The position numbers were made by a program, and so were the translations under genes. Source: Desulfarculus sp. (GTDB lineage: Bacteria > Desulfobacterota > Desulfarculia > Desulfarculales > Desulfarculaceae). From it: a stretch of 64,000 nt of DNA. The stretch lies in contig JACRDC010000044.1 of assembly GCA_016218705.1 (NCBI GenBank), positions 17,348 through 81,347 on the forward strand, read 5' to 3'. The first letter of the stretch is position 1, and each line of letters begins with the position of its first letter. Below are positions 42,441 through 50,801 of the stretch, piece by piece. The notes beneath the pieces are model-generated. The model was not told the origin of the DNA. It made no database searches and saw only the letters and a list, made by a program, of their open reading frames with translations.

Positions 42441-43685
42441 TTAATGCTCATCCTTCATTTCACTCTTCTTGATTTCCGACTTGAGAATGAAGGAGCCCTC
42501 AATGGCGTACTGCTCACCCTCCGTCAGTCCGGAGACGATCTGGGCCATGCCACCGGCTGTCCGACCGGTCCGCACTGGGCGGGCGGCAAATTCGCCCTCC
42601 TTTTCAGCCACAAAAATCACCGTCTTCCCATCCAGATATTGCAGAGCATCTTCCGGTACCGCCAGAACCGGCGTGGCATCGGCATCCAGGGCCAGTTCAA
42701 TGGTTGCGAACATCTCCGGCTTGAGTTTCCGTTCCGAGTTTGGCACCTCGATTCGCGCCTTCACCGTGCGGGTGTTCTGGCCCACCAAGTCGGCGATATA
42801 GGTGATCCGCCCCTTCAGTTTTAGTTCGGGGAAGGCGCCCACGGTTACGGAGGCCTCCTGGCCGCGGTGAATTCTGGCCAAGTCCTTTTCATTGATGTCC
42901 ACCAACACCCAGACTGTGGACAGATCGGCGATGGTGTAGAGGCTTTTGGAGGGGTCGGCCAGCTCGCCAACAATGGCGTGCTTTTCGGTAATGATGCCCC
43001 CAATGGGGGCGCGGACCGGCAGAAGCGGTTTCCTATGATTTCCGGTCCTCAGGTCTGCCAGATTGGCTCCGAAGAGCGAAAGACGCTCCTCGCCTGTATG
43101 CAGCTCGGTCTGGGCGGTCTTTAGCTCGGCTTCGGCCTGAAGAATGTCCTTTCTGGGGGCAATCTTCTTTTCCACCAAGGCCTTGATCCGATCCATGTTT
43201 GACTGGGCCAAGGCGAGCTTGGTTCTTGACTGGTGATAACGGTTCACCGCTTCCCCAAGCTCGACGCTGTCCAGGGTGACAAGTGTTTGCCCGGCGGCGA
43301 CGTCATCCCCCAGAGAGGACTTGACGCTGACAATCTTGCCGCTTATGAGGGGGGACACATGGGCGATCTTGTCGGCGTTGGCTTCCACCTTGCCGGTGGC
43401 GCTGATGACGCCGGCGATCCGCTGCATCTTTGCCGGGCCTACCACCACGCCGTTCTGCTTCTGAAGCTCGGCGGTCATTTTGACCTTCCACTCTTCGCCA
43501 TGCTCGTCTTGACCGCCTTGCCCTCCCTTATGTTCGTCATGGGCGACGGCCTTCTCCTCTTTATGGCCGGTCTCCTTACGTTCGGACTGTTCAGTGCCGA
43601 CCTTGGTGAGGATTGCGCGGTAGTAAAGTCCACCGCCAACGGCCACGGCTAGAATAAGTCCGATAATTAATGCCTTTTTATTCAC
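42441..43685 (-). CDS. RND efflux periplasmic adaptor (CusB/CzcB-like)
   Basis: The protein has 414 aa from a GTG start overlapping the TolC gene stop, with GGAGG upstream. N-terminal anchor (LIIGLILAVAVGGGLYYRAI) followed by a His-rich linker (GHKEEKAVAHDEHKGG, then DEHGEEW), a likely metal-binding segment. Lipoyl/hairpin regions: ISGKIVSVKSSLGDDVAAGQTL and coiled coil RTKLALAQSNMDRIKALVEK. Links pump to outer-membrane channel. Confidence 0.92.
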   Translation of the reverse strand: MNKKALIIGLILAVAVGGGLYYRAILTKVGTEQSERKETGHKEEKAVAHDEHKGGQGGQDEHGEEWKVKMTAELQKQNGVVVGPAKMQRIAGVISATGKVEANADKIAHVSPLISGKIVSVKSSLGDDVAAGQTLVTLDSVELGEAVNRYHQSRTKLALAQSNMDRIKALVEKKIAPRKDILQAEAELKTAQTELHTGEERLSLFGANLADLRTGNHRKPLLPVRAPIGGIITEKHAIVGELADPSKSLYTIADLSTVWVLVDINEKDLARIHRGQEASVTVGAFPELKLKGRITYIADLVGQNTRTVKARIEVPNSERKLKPEMFATIELALDADATPVLAVPEDALQYLDGKTVIFVAEKEGEFAARPVRTGRTAGGMAQIVSGLTEGEQYAIEGSFILKSEIKKSEMKDEH

Positions 43686-44980
43686 TTGCCACCTCCGGTA
43701 GGTTCTGATGCGGCAGATGATTCGAGCTTCACCAGGGCTGTTTGCCGGCCATGGAGCGCGGTAAGGTAGCCATCGTTAACCTCGAAAAATTTTTTCTGTT
43801 CCTGGATGACGGCCAATATGCCGACCTCGCCCAGGCGATAGGCCTCCTGGGTCAGGTTCAGGTTTTCCTCGAGTTGGGGGATGATGTCATCCTTGAATAG
43901 GGAAAGCACCGTCGTGGCGTTCTGGAACGTGGCGTATGCGGTTTCGACTTCACGCTCCACTGCTCTGGTGGCAGCAGCAAGGCGACTTTCACTGCTGTTC
44001 TTTTTCGCCGTGGCTTCTTGAATGCCGGCCTGATTCCGGTCAAAGAAGGGAATGGGGATCGACAGCCTCACACCTAGGGTATAGTCGGTGTCCTTTCCTT
44101 CCAGCCCGCCGATCTCCATGGATGACGTGTCACGCCTGAACACCAAGCCTGCCGTCAGGTTGGGTATTTTTTCGGCCCGTGCGAGAGCGATATCGGCTTC
44201 TCCCCGGCTTTTCTCGGCTTCAAGGGCCTTGACGTCAGGCCGGTTGGCTACGGCAAGCTGTTTCAGGTCGCTGAGCGATTTGGCTATGGCGAGGTCCGCT
44301 TCCAGTTTACCCACGATTTCGGGCCGGCTGCCCAGGGAGAGGCCCATTATTGTCCAGAGTTTCGACTGATTTTGGAACATGGTTTTCGCCAGTTCAATCC
44401 GGGAGCTTTCACTGCGCGCCAATTCGACCTTGACCAAATTCATCTCCAGTTCCGGAATATCTCCGGCAGCTAGCCGCTCCTTTGTCACCTCGAGCAATTG
44501 CCGGTTGAGCGCAATGGAGCGGTCAGCCAGGAGCACGCGCTCTTTTGCCAGCAGAACATCATAGACGGCTGTTTTTACCTCGTCACGGAGCAGGCGCTCC
44601 TTGTCCGCCAGTTGCCAGCGGTAGATATCAAGCTCTCGCTCGGCGACGGACAGCCGCTTGTCGCGCTTGCCCGCCAGCAATAACTCCTGTGACAGGCCAA
44701 GAGCCAAATTGTTTGCATTTCTGCTGCCGGTCAAGGCACCGGTAGCGCCTTCAAAATCTATAGTCGGGTTCGGCAGGAGACCCGCTTTGACTTTGCCGGC
44801 GTCACGGATGCCTTTTTCCTCACGAAACGATTTGAGTTCACCGTTGTTCTGTAGCGAAAGTTCTATTGCCTGGGGCAATGACAGTGTCGGGTCGTCGGCC
44901 CGCGCCGGGGTGAACAATAATACAGCGACAATTACTGGCACTAGGAGCAGCGCTCCCCGTGTAACTAGAGTTGTGCCCAA
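43682..44980 (-). CDS. TolC-family outer-membrane efflux protein (CzcC/CusC-like)
   Basis: The protein has 432 aa. The start is a TTG at 44980 because AAGGAGG lies 8 nt upstream of it. The upstream in-frame ATG at 45001 has no ribosome site, and the Shine-Dalgarno would fall inside its coding region. Signal peptide GALLLVPVIVAVLLFTPARA. Two OEP repeats: LPQAIELSLQNNGELKSFRE and VEREVETAYATFQNATTVL. First gene of the czcCBA-PII operon. Confidence 0.88.
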   Translation of the reverse strand: MGTTLVTRGALLLVPVIVAVLLFTPARADDPTLSLPQAIELSLQNNGELKSFREEKGIRDAGKVKAGLLPNPTIDFEGATGALTGSRNANNLALGLSQELLLAGKRDKRLSVAERELDIYRWQLADKERLLRDEVKTAVYDVLLAKERVLLADRSIALNRQLLEVTKERLAAGDIPELEMNLVKVELARSESSRIELAKTMFQNQSKLWTIMGLSLGSRPEIVGKLEADLAIAKSLSDLKQLAVANRPDVKALEAEKSRGEADIALARAEKIPNLTAGLVFRRDTSSMEIGGLEGKDTDYTLGVRLSIPIPFFDRNQAGIQEATAKKNSSESRLAAATRAVEREVETAYATFQNATTVLSLFKDDIIPQLEENLNLTQEAYRLGEVGILAVIQEQKKFFEVNDGYLTALHGRQTALVKLESSAASEPTGGGK

Positions 44981-45000
44981 AGGAATAACCTCCTTGTTCA

Positions 45001-45299
45001 TTTGTGCTGATGGGGTGTGCAGGTTGAGGTGGCCCCCATCAGTTGGACAACTCCTGAAGCAACACAAACTAGAGCCTCTCGTTCCTCATCCGATATTTGT
45101 AGTATGCCCCATGGTCGAGTGAGACCGGCAGAGCTTGTTGTCTGGAGGCTTGCTTCAGGAGGCTTGGCCATGGCACTAGGCTCCAGGGCTTGGAGCCTAG
45201 TCCCGGCTTTGCAGACATGCCAGCACAGGTGCTCTGAGTCCCAACGCTCCCATGCGCAAAGGGCCAGACCCAGCCCTAATTGGTGGTCAGATTCTTGCC
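45001..45299. other. Upstream region of the RND operon
   Basis: No intact gene. It holds the presumed promoter region of the efflux operon and the downstream edge of an IS3-type remnant. No clear metal-regulator operator is evident by eye. Confidence 0.4.
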
Positions 45300-45560
45300 G
45301 CGTCATACGTTCCCCACATGGCGAAAAGGTGGCCTGGCAGGCTTGGAGTGGGGAGCGAGAGAGGGACAGGACCTCACAGGCCCTCTTGCCACACGTGGCT
45401 CGCCGGTAACCTGAGAGACAGGCCGGCTCACTTGCGCGACCTTCCCCTTGCCGAAAGGACTCTGCCCCTCCGCCCGCATCCGCAAAAGCTCGTTCTCCAA
45501 GCTCAGCTCGCCGATCCGCTTTAGTGCCTGGTCCACTTTTTTAACTACAGCGGATCGCCC
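45300..45560 (-). pseudogene. IS3-family transposase remnant
   Basis: On the minus strand, VDQALKRIGELSLENELLRMR is the typical leucine-zipper end of IS3 OrfA. After a junction, frames broken by frameshifts read TGEP then TCGKRACEVLSLSRSPL, resembling the OrfB start (GxxRVCxVLGxxRS). No intact transposase or obvious terminal repeats are left. It truncates or replaces the 3' end of the lipoprotein gene copy 2. Confidence 0.6.
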
Positions 45561-46117
45561 TCGCGCTCCTTCAGGGCCGCCTCCCTCCCCGCCAGCTCCT
45601 TGCTCCGCCCTTGCTCCAGCGATATATCTCGCCGCCCAGTTCCTTGGATAACATTGTCGCCGCAGTCGAAATCGTTGGACCAAGTGAACGGGCTCTCTTT
45701 GTGGAAGGAGAGCCGCACATGGGCGCCTTCGGCGGCCCTCACCGGGAACTCGAACCTGAAGCTGGCCAACGGTGCCATAGTGCGCACCTGGTTCTTGGCG
45801 GTGAAGACACTGAAGCGCACCATTTTGCTGGCCTTGGCCAGTACCGCTCTCTTGGCGTCGTAGACGACCACGTCAATGTGTCCTGGATTGGCGGTGGCGT
45901 TCCCCAGAACCTTGCGCTTGACCGCGCCGGTTATCACCAGGCCTTCGTCGGCTTGGATGACCTTGGTATCGGTGAATGGAGTCGGTTGCCCCGCTTCATT
46001 TACGGTGGCTTGCCCGCTGGCCCGGAGGTCCGCCCCCGTGGTGGCGCAACCGGCGGACAAGAGCGCGCCGGCCGCCACCAGGGTCGCCAAGGCTATGCCA
46101 AAACTCTTTTGCAGCAT
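45545..46117 (-). CDS. Lipoprotein of the duplicated metal-island module, copy 2 (3' end altered)
   Basis: The protein has 190 aa from the ATG at 46117. The first 150 residues are closely similar to the copy at 37312-37809 (lipobox ALLSAGC, VITGAVKRKVLGNATANPGH). From about residue 155 the tail (ISLEQGRSKELAGREAALKE) diverges and comes from the adjoining IS3-like remnant. The original C-terminus has therefore been replaced. Confidence 0.6.
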   Translation of the reverse strand: MLQKSFGIALATLVAAGALLSAGCATTGADLRASGQATVNEAGQPTPFTDTKVIQADEGLVITGAVKRKVLGNATANPGHIDVVVYDAKRAVLAKASKMVRFSVFTAKNQVRTMAPLASFRFEFPVRAAEGAHVRLSFHKESPFTWSNDFDCGDNVIQGTGRRDISLEQGRSKELAGREAALKEREGDPL

Positions 46118-47107
46118 GGTCTTTCTCCATATCCCCAAGATCGGAACTGCTAGGTTGACTATTCAAAATGGTATTTGCGGGGTCCTGCCGGGCGGACGGC
46201 AAAATCCGACCGCCCGGCTTCACCGGAAACTGAGGGGAGAGGAGGGGGCTAGGCTAAAATGACAATGGTACGAAGGCTTTGGCTTATAGGCGTAGCAGGA
46301 ATGGGGTCCGACACCATGGTCCGCATGGCGGAGGCGGATTGCGCGGCGTCGCTGGTTGCCGGCAATAACAGGCTGGGCAAAGTCAGAGGGGCCTGCGCGG
46401 AGGGCTTGGGAGAAACCGCGGCCCCCAGTTGCACCAGCGTGTCTACACAGGGACAGCAGGAGGCATGCTCAAAAGCCTGATTGCCGTCCATGGCGTGGTT
46501 GGGAACGCCCTTAGGGGAATGGGTACAACACCTTGCACCTGCGACTTCCAGGGACACGCCCTGGTTAGGGGAAACGCAAAGTACCAGCGCACCCGCTCCC
46601 TGGGCCAATAGGAGTACAAGGGCGATGGCTATGAAATATGTCGCTTTCCCTGGCCGCATCGGCTAATCGCTAACATCCCCTTCTGGCTTCCTCGCCGGTG
46701 CCCTTGGCCTAACGCCAGCAGGGCATTCCCACTATTTTAGTAGTACTATAAGCAAGAATTCGCGCACTGTCAAGCCAGGCCCTGCCGAATCCAAGGGGAC
46801 GGGCGTTGTGATCCGTACCCTATGGCCTGCCGGCCCGCAGACCATTGGCCACCGCCAACAACTCCGAGGCCTCGTGCGCCAGAACCGCCACGGTGATGCT
46901 GACCGCGCCCAAGACCGCCCCCGGTATGAGCACGGCCAGCACGATCAGCGAAAACACGATGTTTTGCCGGCTGACCCTCCCCGCCTTGCGGCCTATGCGC
47001 ACGGCGTAGACTAACTTGGAGAGGTCGTCGCCCATCAGAGCCAAATCCGCCGCCTCCAAGGCCGCGTCCGAGCCGGCCGCGCCCATGGCCACCCCGACGC
47101 TGGCGCT
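45654..47107. repeat. Diverged direct repeat (~1.46 kb), right copy
   Basis: Counterpart of 37346-38801. This copy has the intact P-type ATPase. Homology ends inside the ATPase gene at 47107 and, at the other end, at the IS3-like remnant. Confidence 0.85.
46249..46659 (-). CDS. Cys-rich secreted protein, copy 2
   Basis: The protein has 136 aa. Same architecture as the copy at 37935: hydrophobic N-terminus, LCVSP, ARCCTH, ASCCPCVD. It lies downstream of the intact ATPase on the same strand, so could be an accessory metal-binding protein of that transporter. Not a recognised family. Confidence 0.6.
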   Translation of the reverse strand: MRPGKATYFIAIALVLLLAQGAGALVLCVSPNQGVSLEVAGARCCTHSPKGVPNHAMDGNQAFEHASCCPCVDTLVQLGAAVSPKPSAQAPLTLPSLLLPATSDAAQSASAMRTMVSDPIPATPISQSLRTIVILA

Positions 47108-48715
47108 GGCCAGGGCGGGCGCGTCGTTGATGCCATCGCCGACCATGGCCACATGCTGATATTTTTGCTTGAGGCCCTTGAGGACCAGCATCTTGTCCTC
47201 GGGCTTCAAGTCGGCATGCACGGAATCAATGCCCACCGCCTCTGCCACCGCCCTGGCAGAGGCATCGTTGTCGCCGGTGAGCATCGCGGCCGTTATGCCC
47301 AGCGCACCAAGCTGCCGGATAATTTCCCGGGCTTGCGGCCTGACTTCGTCTCTCAGGGCTATTATACCCTCCAGGCCTTCATCCGTTCCCACCAGCATGA
47401 CGGTGTTGCCGGCGTCGCGCAGATCAAGCAGCGGCTCCAGGGACTCAACTTCCATCCCCATTCTTTTGAAGAGTCCTGGTTTGCCCACATATATATTTCT
47501 GCCCTGCACCTGGGCCACCGCGCCATACCCGGCCACGGCCGAGAAGTCGGTGGTCTCAAGACATTGGATTCTTCCCGCCTCGGCACGGGCGACAATGGCC
47601 CGCGCTATGGGATGCTCAGAGTTGCGTTCTATGGTGGCCGCCAGGCACAGCACGCTTTCCGGATCACCTTTCAACGCCACGATGTCGGTCACCACGGGCT
47701 TGCCCATGGTAAGGGTGCCAGTCTTGTCGAACGCCGCGGCCTTGATCTTTCCGATGTTTTCAAGAGCCACGCCGCCTTTGATCAGAACGCCATGTTTGCC
47801 GGCGGCACCAATTCCAGCGGCGATGGCCACGGGGGTGGACATGATGAGAGCGCAGGGAGCGGCCGCCACCAGGAACACCATGGCGCGGGTGGCCCATTCC
47901 GACAGCGGCAACCCCAGCGAGGCCGGCACCAGGATTATGAGCACGGCCGCCACCAGCACTAAGGGCGTATAGCGTCGTCCGAAACGCTCGATGAAGAGCT
48001 GGGCTTTGCCCTTCTGGGCTTGGGCCTCTTCGACGAGATGGATCATCCTGGATAAGGTGTTGTCTTGATAGGAGGCAATCGCCTTCACCTCCAGGGCGCC
48101 CTCTTGGTTGATGGTGGCGGAGAACACCCGGTCCCCCACTCTCTTCTCCACCGGCACCGCCTCCCCCGTGATCGGCGCCTCGTTAACGCTCGATCTGCCC
48201 TTGATGATGACGCCGTCGGTGGGGATGGCCTCCCCCGGACGAATCAGGAACACGTCGCCAGGCCGCAGTTCCTCCACTCCGATGCCGATCTCTTCACCGT
48301 TGACCAGCTTCCTGGCCTGCTGAGGGGCCAAATCGAGCAGTTGTCGTATGGAGTGCCTGGTCTTGGCGTAAGTCAGCTCTTCCAGTCCTTCGGCCGCGCC
48401 GTACAAAACCACCAGCGCCGCCGCCTCGTCCCATAAGCCCAAGGCTGAGGAGCCCACCGTGGCCGCCAGCATGAGCATCTCTATGCCCACCACCCGCTCC
48501 TTGAGCAGGTCTTCCATTCCCTCCCGCGCCCAGTGGTAGCCACCCAGGGCTATGGCCGCCACATAGGCGCCGATCTCCATCGCATGGGGAATTATCTGAA
48601 GATGGCCGAGTGCGAAGGCGACAGCGGAGAGCGCTCCGGCGATCAGGGCGTTGCGCAGGATGGGGAACTGAAACCATTTCCCCTCAAAGCTCGCGGCCGC
48701 CTTGTGGCTGTCCAT
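46820..48715 (-). CDS. Heavy-metal P1B-type ATPase
   Basis: The protein has 631 aa from the ATG at 48715; an in-frame GTG at 48754 is an alternative. P-type motifs: TGEAVPVEK near 184, phosphorylation motif DKTGTLTMG near 330, [10 protein letters not shown] near the C-terminal third. The membrane metal site is APC (near 286) instead of CPC, and the last helix has [14 protein letters not shown]. That is closest to the P1B-4 (SPC, HEGxT) group that handles Co/Zn/Cd/Fe. No N-terminal heavy-metal-associated domain. It exports a divalent metal from the cytoplasm. Confidence 0.88.
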   Translation of the reverse strand: MDSHKAAASFEGKWFQFPILRNALIAGALSAVAFALGHLQIIPHAMEIGAYVAAIALGGYHWAREGMEDLLKERVVGIEMLMLAATVGSSALGLWDEAAALVVLYGAAEGLEELTYAKTRHSIRQLLDLAPQQARKLVNGEEIGIGVEELRPGDVFLIRPGEAIPTDGVIIKGRSSVNEAPITGEAVPVEKRVGDRVFSATINQEGALEVKAIASYQDNTLSRMIHLVEEAQAQKGKAQLFIERFGRRYTPLVLVAAVLIILVPASLGLPLSEWATRAMVFLVAAAPCALIMSTPVAIAAGIGAAGKHGVLIKGGVALENIGKIKAAAFDKTGTLTMGKPVVTDIVALKGDPESVLCLAATIERNSEHPIARAIVARAEAGRIQCLETTDFSAVAGYGAVAQVQGRNIYVGKPGLFKRMGMEVESLEPLLDLRDAGNTVMLVGTDEGLEGIIALRDEVRPQAREIIRQLGALGITAAMLTGDNDASARAVAEAVGIDSVHADLKPEDKMLVLKGLKQKYQHVAMVGDGINDAPALASASVGVAMGAAGSDAALEAADLALMGDDLSKLVYAVRIGRKAGRVSRQNIVFSLIVLAVLIPGAVLGAVSITVAVLAHEASELLAVANGLRAGRP

Positions 48716-48796
48716 AGATTCACCCAATACAATCAACCTTGTTGGTGATGCCACCGGAGGGGCTGGACAGATTAAAGAACGGCCCTGGCTGTGCTA

Positions 48797-48811
48797 GACT
48801 CATTTTGAGTC
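48797..48811. promoter_or_regulatory. Inverted repeat upstream of the P-type ATPase
   Basis: GACTCA-TTTT-TGAGTC, perfect 6-bp arms, about 82 bp before the ATPase ATG. It might be an operator for a metal regulator; no regulator gene is found nearby. Confidence 0.4.
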
Positions 48812-48964
48812 ATGGCCCATGACCTTTCAAGGTATATTTCCTCGGCCACCAAATGCGGCTCCGACCACCAGCTTCTCGCGCCTGAGCACCTTTTGGCTTT
48901 CAAAAAACCTCTTGTCAAACCTCTCTTCCGGTTCCCTAACCCAACATCAGGGCCAAGTGGCTCA

Positions 48965-48984
48965 ATGTCCACCCGATGTCCACC
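48965..48984 (+). repeat. Candidate integrase arm-type sites, right end
   Basis: ATGTCCACC at 48965-48973 and 48976-48984, same orientation and 11-bp period as at 1296-1315, ending 59 bp before the right att core. Confidence 0.65.
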
Positions 48985-49007
48985 CAAAATGACTCAACAA
49001 ACGTTTC

Positions 49008-49039
49008 AAGGGCTTAGAGGTCGTAACCTCTAAGCCCTT
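49008..49039. terminator. Perfect hairpin next to the right att core
   Basis: A 14-bp perfect stem (49008-49021 with 49026-49039) and CGTA loop, 4 bp from the att repeat. It corresponds in place to the hairpin at 1142-1172 by the left element's right end. It may terminate transcription into or out of the element, including readthrough of tRNA-Val. Confidence 0.65.
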
Positions 49040-49043
49040 GATT

Positions 49044-49102
49044 TCATTCTTGGTAGGCCGGAAGGGATTTGAACCCTTGACTTCCACCGTGTGAGGATGG
49101 CA
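49044..49102 (-). repeat. att core, right copy (3' half of intact tRNA-Val)
   Basis: Identical over 59 bp to 1177-1235; includes the tRNA-Val 3' half, so integration leaves the tRNA intact at this end. Confidence 0.92.
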
Positions 49103-49125
49103 CTCTCCCGCTGAGTTACCGGCCT
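49051..49125 (-). tRNA. tRNA-Val (anticodon CAC)
   Basis: A 75-nt cloverleaf with encoded CCA. Acceptor AGGCCGG pairs with CCGGCCT; D stem ACTC/GAGT; anticodon stem CCATC/GGTGG with loop CTCACAC giving anticodon CAC; T arm AAGGG-TTCAAAT-CCCTT. Used as attB. Its 5' end overlaps the 3' end of the rluB-like gene by 10 bp. Confidence 0.95.
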
Positions 49126-49961
49126 TTATTTTTCGAGGCTGCCGGCCTGCGGGGCTGGCCCTTGGCCACACACCGTTCCCCGCCGGGTCGCGCAGATTTT
49201 TTTACACCATGGGGGCTGGGTTTGCAACCGCTTATTAGGCCGGCCGCGGCCTTGAGTTCGGCCACCTCGGCGGGGCTCAGGCGGCGGCAGGCCCCCTGGG
49301 GCAAGTCCCCCAGGTGCAGGGGGCCCAGGCCCACCCTGACCAGGCGCTGCACTGGGTGCCCCACCACGGCGCACATCAGACGAATCTCGCGCTTGCGCCC
49401 TTCGTGGATGATAAAGCTGAGCTTGCTGCGCAGGGCGGTGCCGCCCTTGAGGTGCACCCGGGCCGGGGCCGTGGCCCGGCCCTCGATGACCACGCCGGCG
49501 CGCAGGCGGGCGATGGTCTCGGGGTTGGGCTGGCCGCTGACCCACACCCGGTAGACTTTAGGCACATGAAAGCGGGGGTGCATCAGGCGGTAAGCCAGCT
49601 CGCCGTCGTTGGTCATGAGCACCAGGCCCTCTGAGTCGTAGTCCAGCCGGCCCACGGGATAAAGACGGGCGGCGGCCCCGGGAGGCAACAGGTCCCCCAC
49701 CCGGCGCCGGCCCTGGGGATCGCGCACCGTGCTGACCACGCCGGTGGGCTTGTGCACCAGCCAGTATTCCTTGGCCTCCGGGCTGGGCAGGGGCTGGCCG
49801 TCCAGGGTGATCTTTTGCCGCGAGGCATCGGCCTTGGCGCCCAGTTGGCTCTGCACCACGCCGTCCACGGCCACGCGGCCGCTGGTGATAAGCTCCTCGG
49901 CCGCCCGCCGGCTGGCCACGCCGGCCCGGGCCAGGATTTTTTGCAGACGCTCCTCTGCCAT
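49116..49961 (-). CDS. rluB: 23S rRNA pseudouridine synthase (RluB/RsuA family)
   Basis: The protein has 281 aa. N-terminal S4 domain (RLQKILARAGVASRRAAEELI). Catalytic Asp in the family motif YPVGRLDYDSEGLVLMTNDG (near 101-120). GRKREIRLM and HPVQRLVRVGLGPL near 188-212. The basic C-terminal tail runs into the tRNA-Val gene. Last gene of a leftward run with scpB upstream (6 bp gap). RluB versus RsuA/RluE/RluF identity is by overall resemblance. Confidence 0.88.
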   Translation of the reverse strand: MAEERLQKILARAGVASRRAAEELITSGRVAVDGVVQSQLGAKADASRQKITLDGQPLPSPEAKEYWLVHKPTGVVSTVRDPQGRRRVGDLLPPGAAARLYPVGRLDYDSEGLVLMTNDGELAYRLMHPRFHVPKVYRVWVSGQPNPETIARLRAGVVIEGRATAPARVHLKGGTALRSKLSFIIHEGRKREIRLMCAVVGHPVQRLVRVGLGPLHLGDLPQGACRRLSPAEVAELKAAAGLISGCKPSPHGVKKSARPGGERCVAKGQPRRPAASKNKGR

Positions 49962-49967
49962 GTGGTA

Positions 49968-50801
49968 TCAGGCCGCCCGGGGCGGCTCATCGCCGCCCTG
50001 GGGGTCGGGGTCATTGTCCACGGCGCGCAGGCGCGGGGCCGCCGGCTCCGGCCCGGCCCAGCCCAGGGGGTCGGCCTCGGCGGGCGATGGTTGCGGGACC
50101 AGCGAGGCAGAAGGCCCCGCGCCGGGGCCAGGGTCCACCGGCTGGCCGGCGGCCTCGGCGGGCTGATCGCCGTTCCCGTCCTCGGATGGCCTCCGCTCCT
50201 GGTCCTCCAGGTCCTGCCAACTGGCGGCCCGGGAGAAAAGATCCTCCTGGGGATCAGCCTCCAGGGCGGTTTCCGGCTCGCCGGCCAGGGCTTCCATCTC
50301 CTCCAGGGTGGGCAAATCGCTCAGGTCCTTGAGGTCGAAGACCTCCAGGAAGCGCTTGGTGGTGCCGTAGACCAGGGGCCGGCCCGGCAGGTCCTTGCGC
50401 CCCACCACGCGCGCCAGGTCCTTTTCCATGAGCATGCGCAGGACCCCGCCCACCTCCACGCCGCGCAGGCGCTCGATGTCGGCCTTCAGGACCGGCTGCT
50501 TGTAGGCGATGATGGCCAGGGTCTCCAGGGCGGCCCGCGACAGCCTGGTGACCTGCTCGCGCCTGAGCCTGCGCAGCCAGAAGGCCAGCTCCGAGCGGGT
50601 GCGGAAGACGTAGCCGCCAGCCACCTCCACCAGGCTGAAGGCCCGGCCCATCTCCCGGTACTCGGCCACCAGCTCCAAGAGGGCGGCCTGCACGGCCTCT
50701 TTGTCCTCGGTCTCCAGTACATGGGTCATCTGGGCCAGGCTCAGGGGGCCCTCGGAGACGAAGATCAGGGCCTCCAGGATGCGTTTGATGTCCACGCTCA
50801 C
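49968..50801 (-). CDS. scpB: Segregation and condensation protein B
   Basis: The protein has 277 aa from a GTG at 50801 overlapping the scpA stop (GTGA). Two winged-helix units: IKRILEALIFVSEGPLSLAQM at the start and LSRAALETLAIIAYKQPVLKADIERLRGV near 90-118. The C-terminal 90 residues are acidic, Pro/Gly-rich and disordered-looking, longer than usual. Forms the SMC condensin complex with ScpA. Confidence 0.92.
   Translation of the reverse strand: MSVDIKRILEALIFVSEGPLSLAQMTHVLETEDKEAVQAALLELVAEYREMGRAFSLVEVAGGYVFRTRSELAFWLRRLRREQVTRLSRAALETLAIIAYKQPVLKADIERLRGVEVGGVLRMLMEKDLARVVGRKDLPGRPLVYGTTKRFLEVFDLKDLSDLPTLEEMEALAGEPETALEADPQEDLFSRAASWQDLEDQERRPSEDGNGDQPAEAAGQPVDPGPGAGPSASLVPQPSPAEADPLGWAGPEPAAPRLRAVDNDPDPQGGDEPPRAA

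Larger units (their letters stand above)
48716..49043. other. Right end of the element, non-coding
   Basis: Contains the ATPase upstream region, an inverted repeat, the right arm sites and the stop-overlapping hairpin. In one frame the last codons before the hairpin (LNVHPMSTQNDS, ending at a TAG at 49015) resemble the C-terminus of the left integrase (VNLLSTP, PKNDSGG), perhaps a vestigial integrase end. Confidence 0.5.
1177..49102. mobile_element. Integrated lambda-like prophage/integrative element with metal-resistance cargo (~47.9 kb)
   Basis: The element is bounded by the 59-bp tRNA-Val direct repeats, with start-to-start distance 47,867 bp. An integrase gene abuts the left repeat, and paired ATGTCCACC repeats lie about 60 bp inside each end. 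It contains repressor and Cro-like genes, an O-like initiator with in-gene iterons, a full siphophage head/tail/lysis module, and about 15 kb of heavy-metal efflux genes. Its size is close to lambda-type packaged genomes. Whether it is still a viable phage is not shown by the sequence. Confidence 0.88.
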
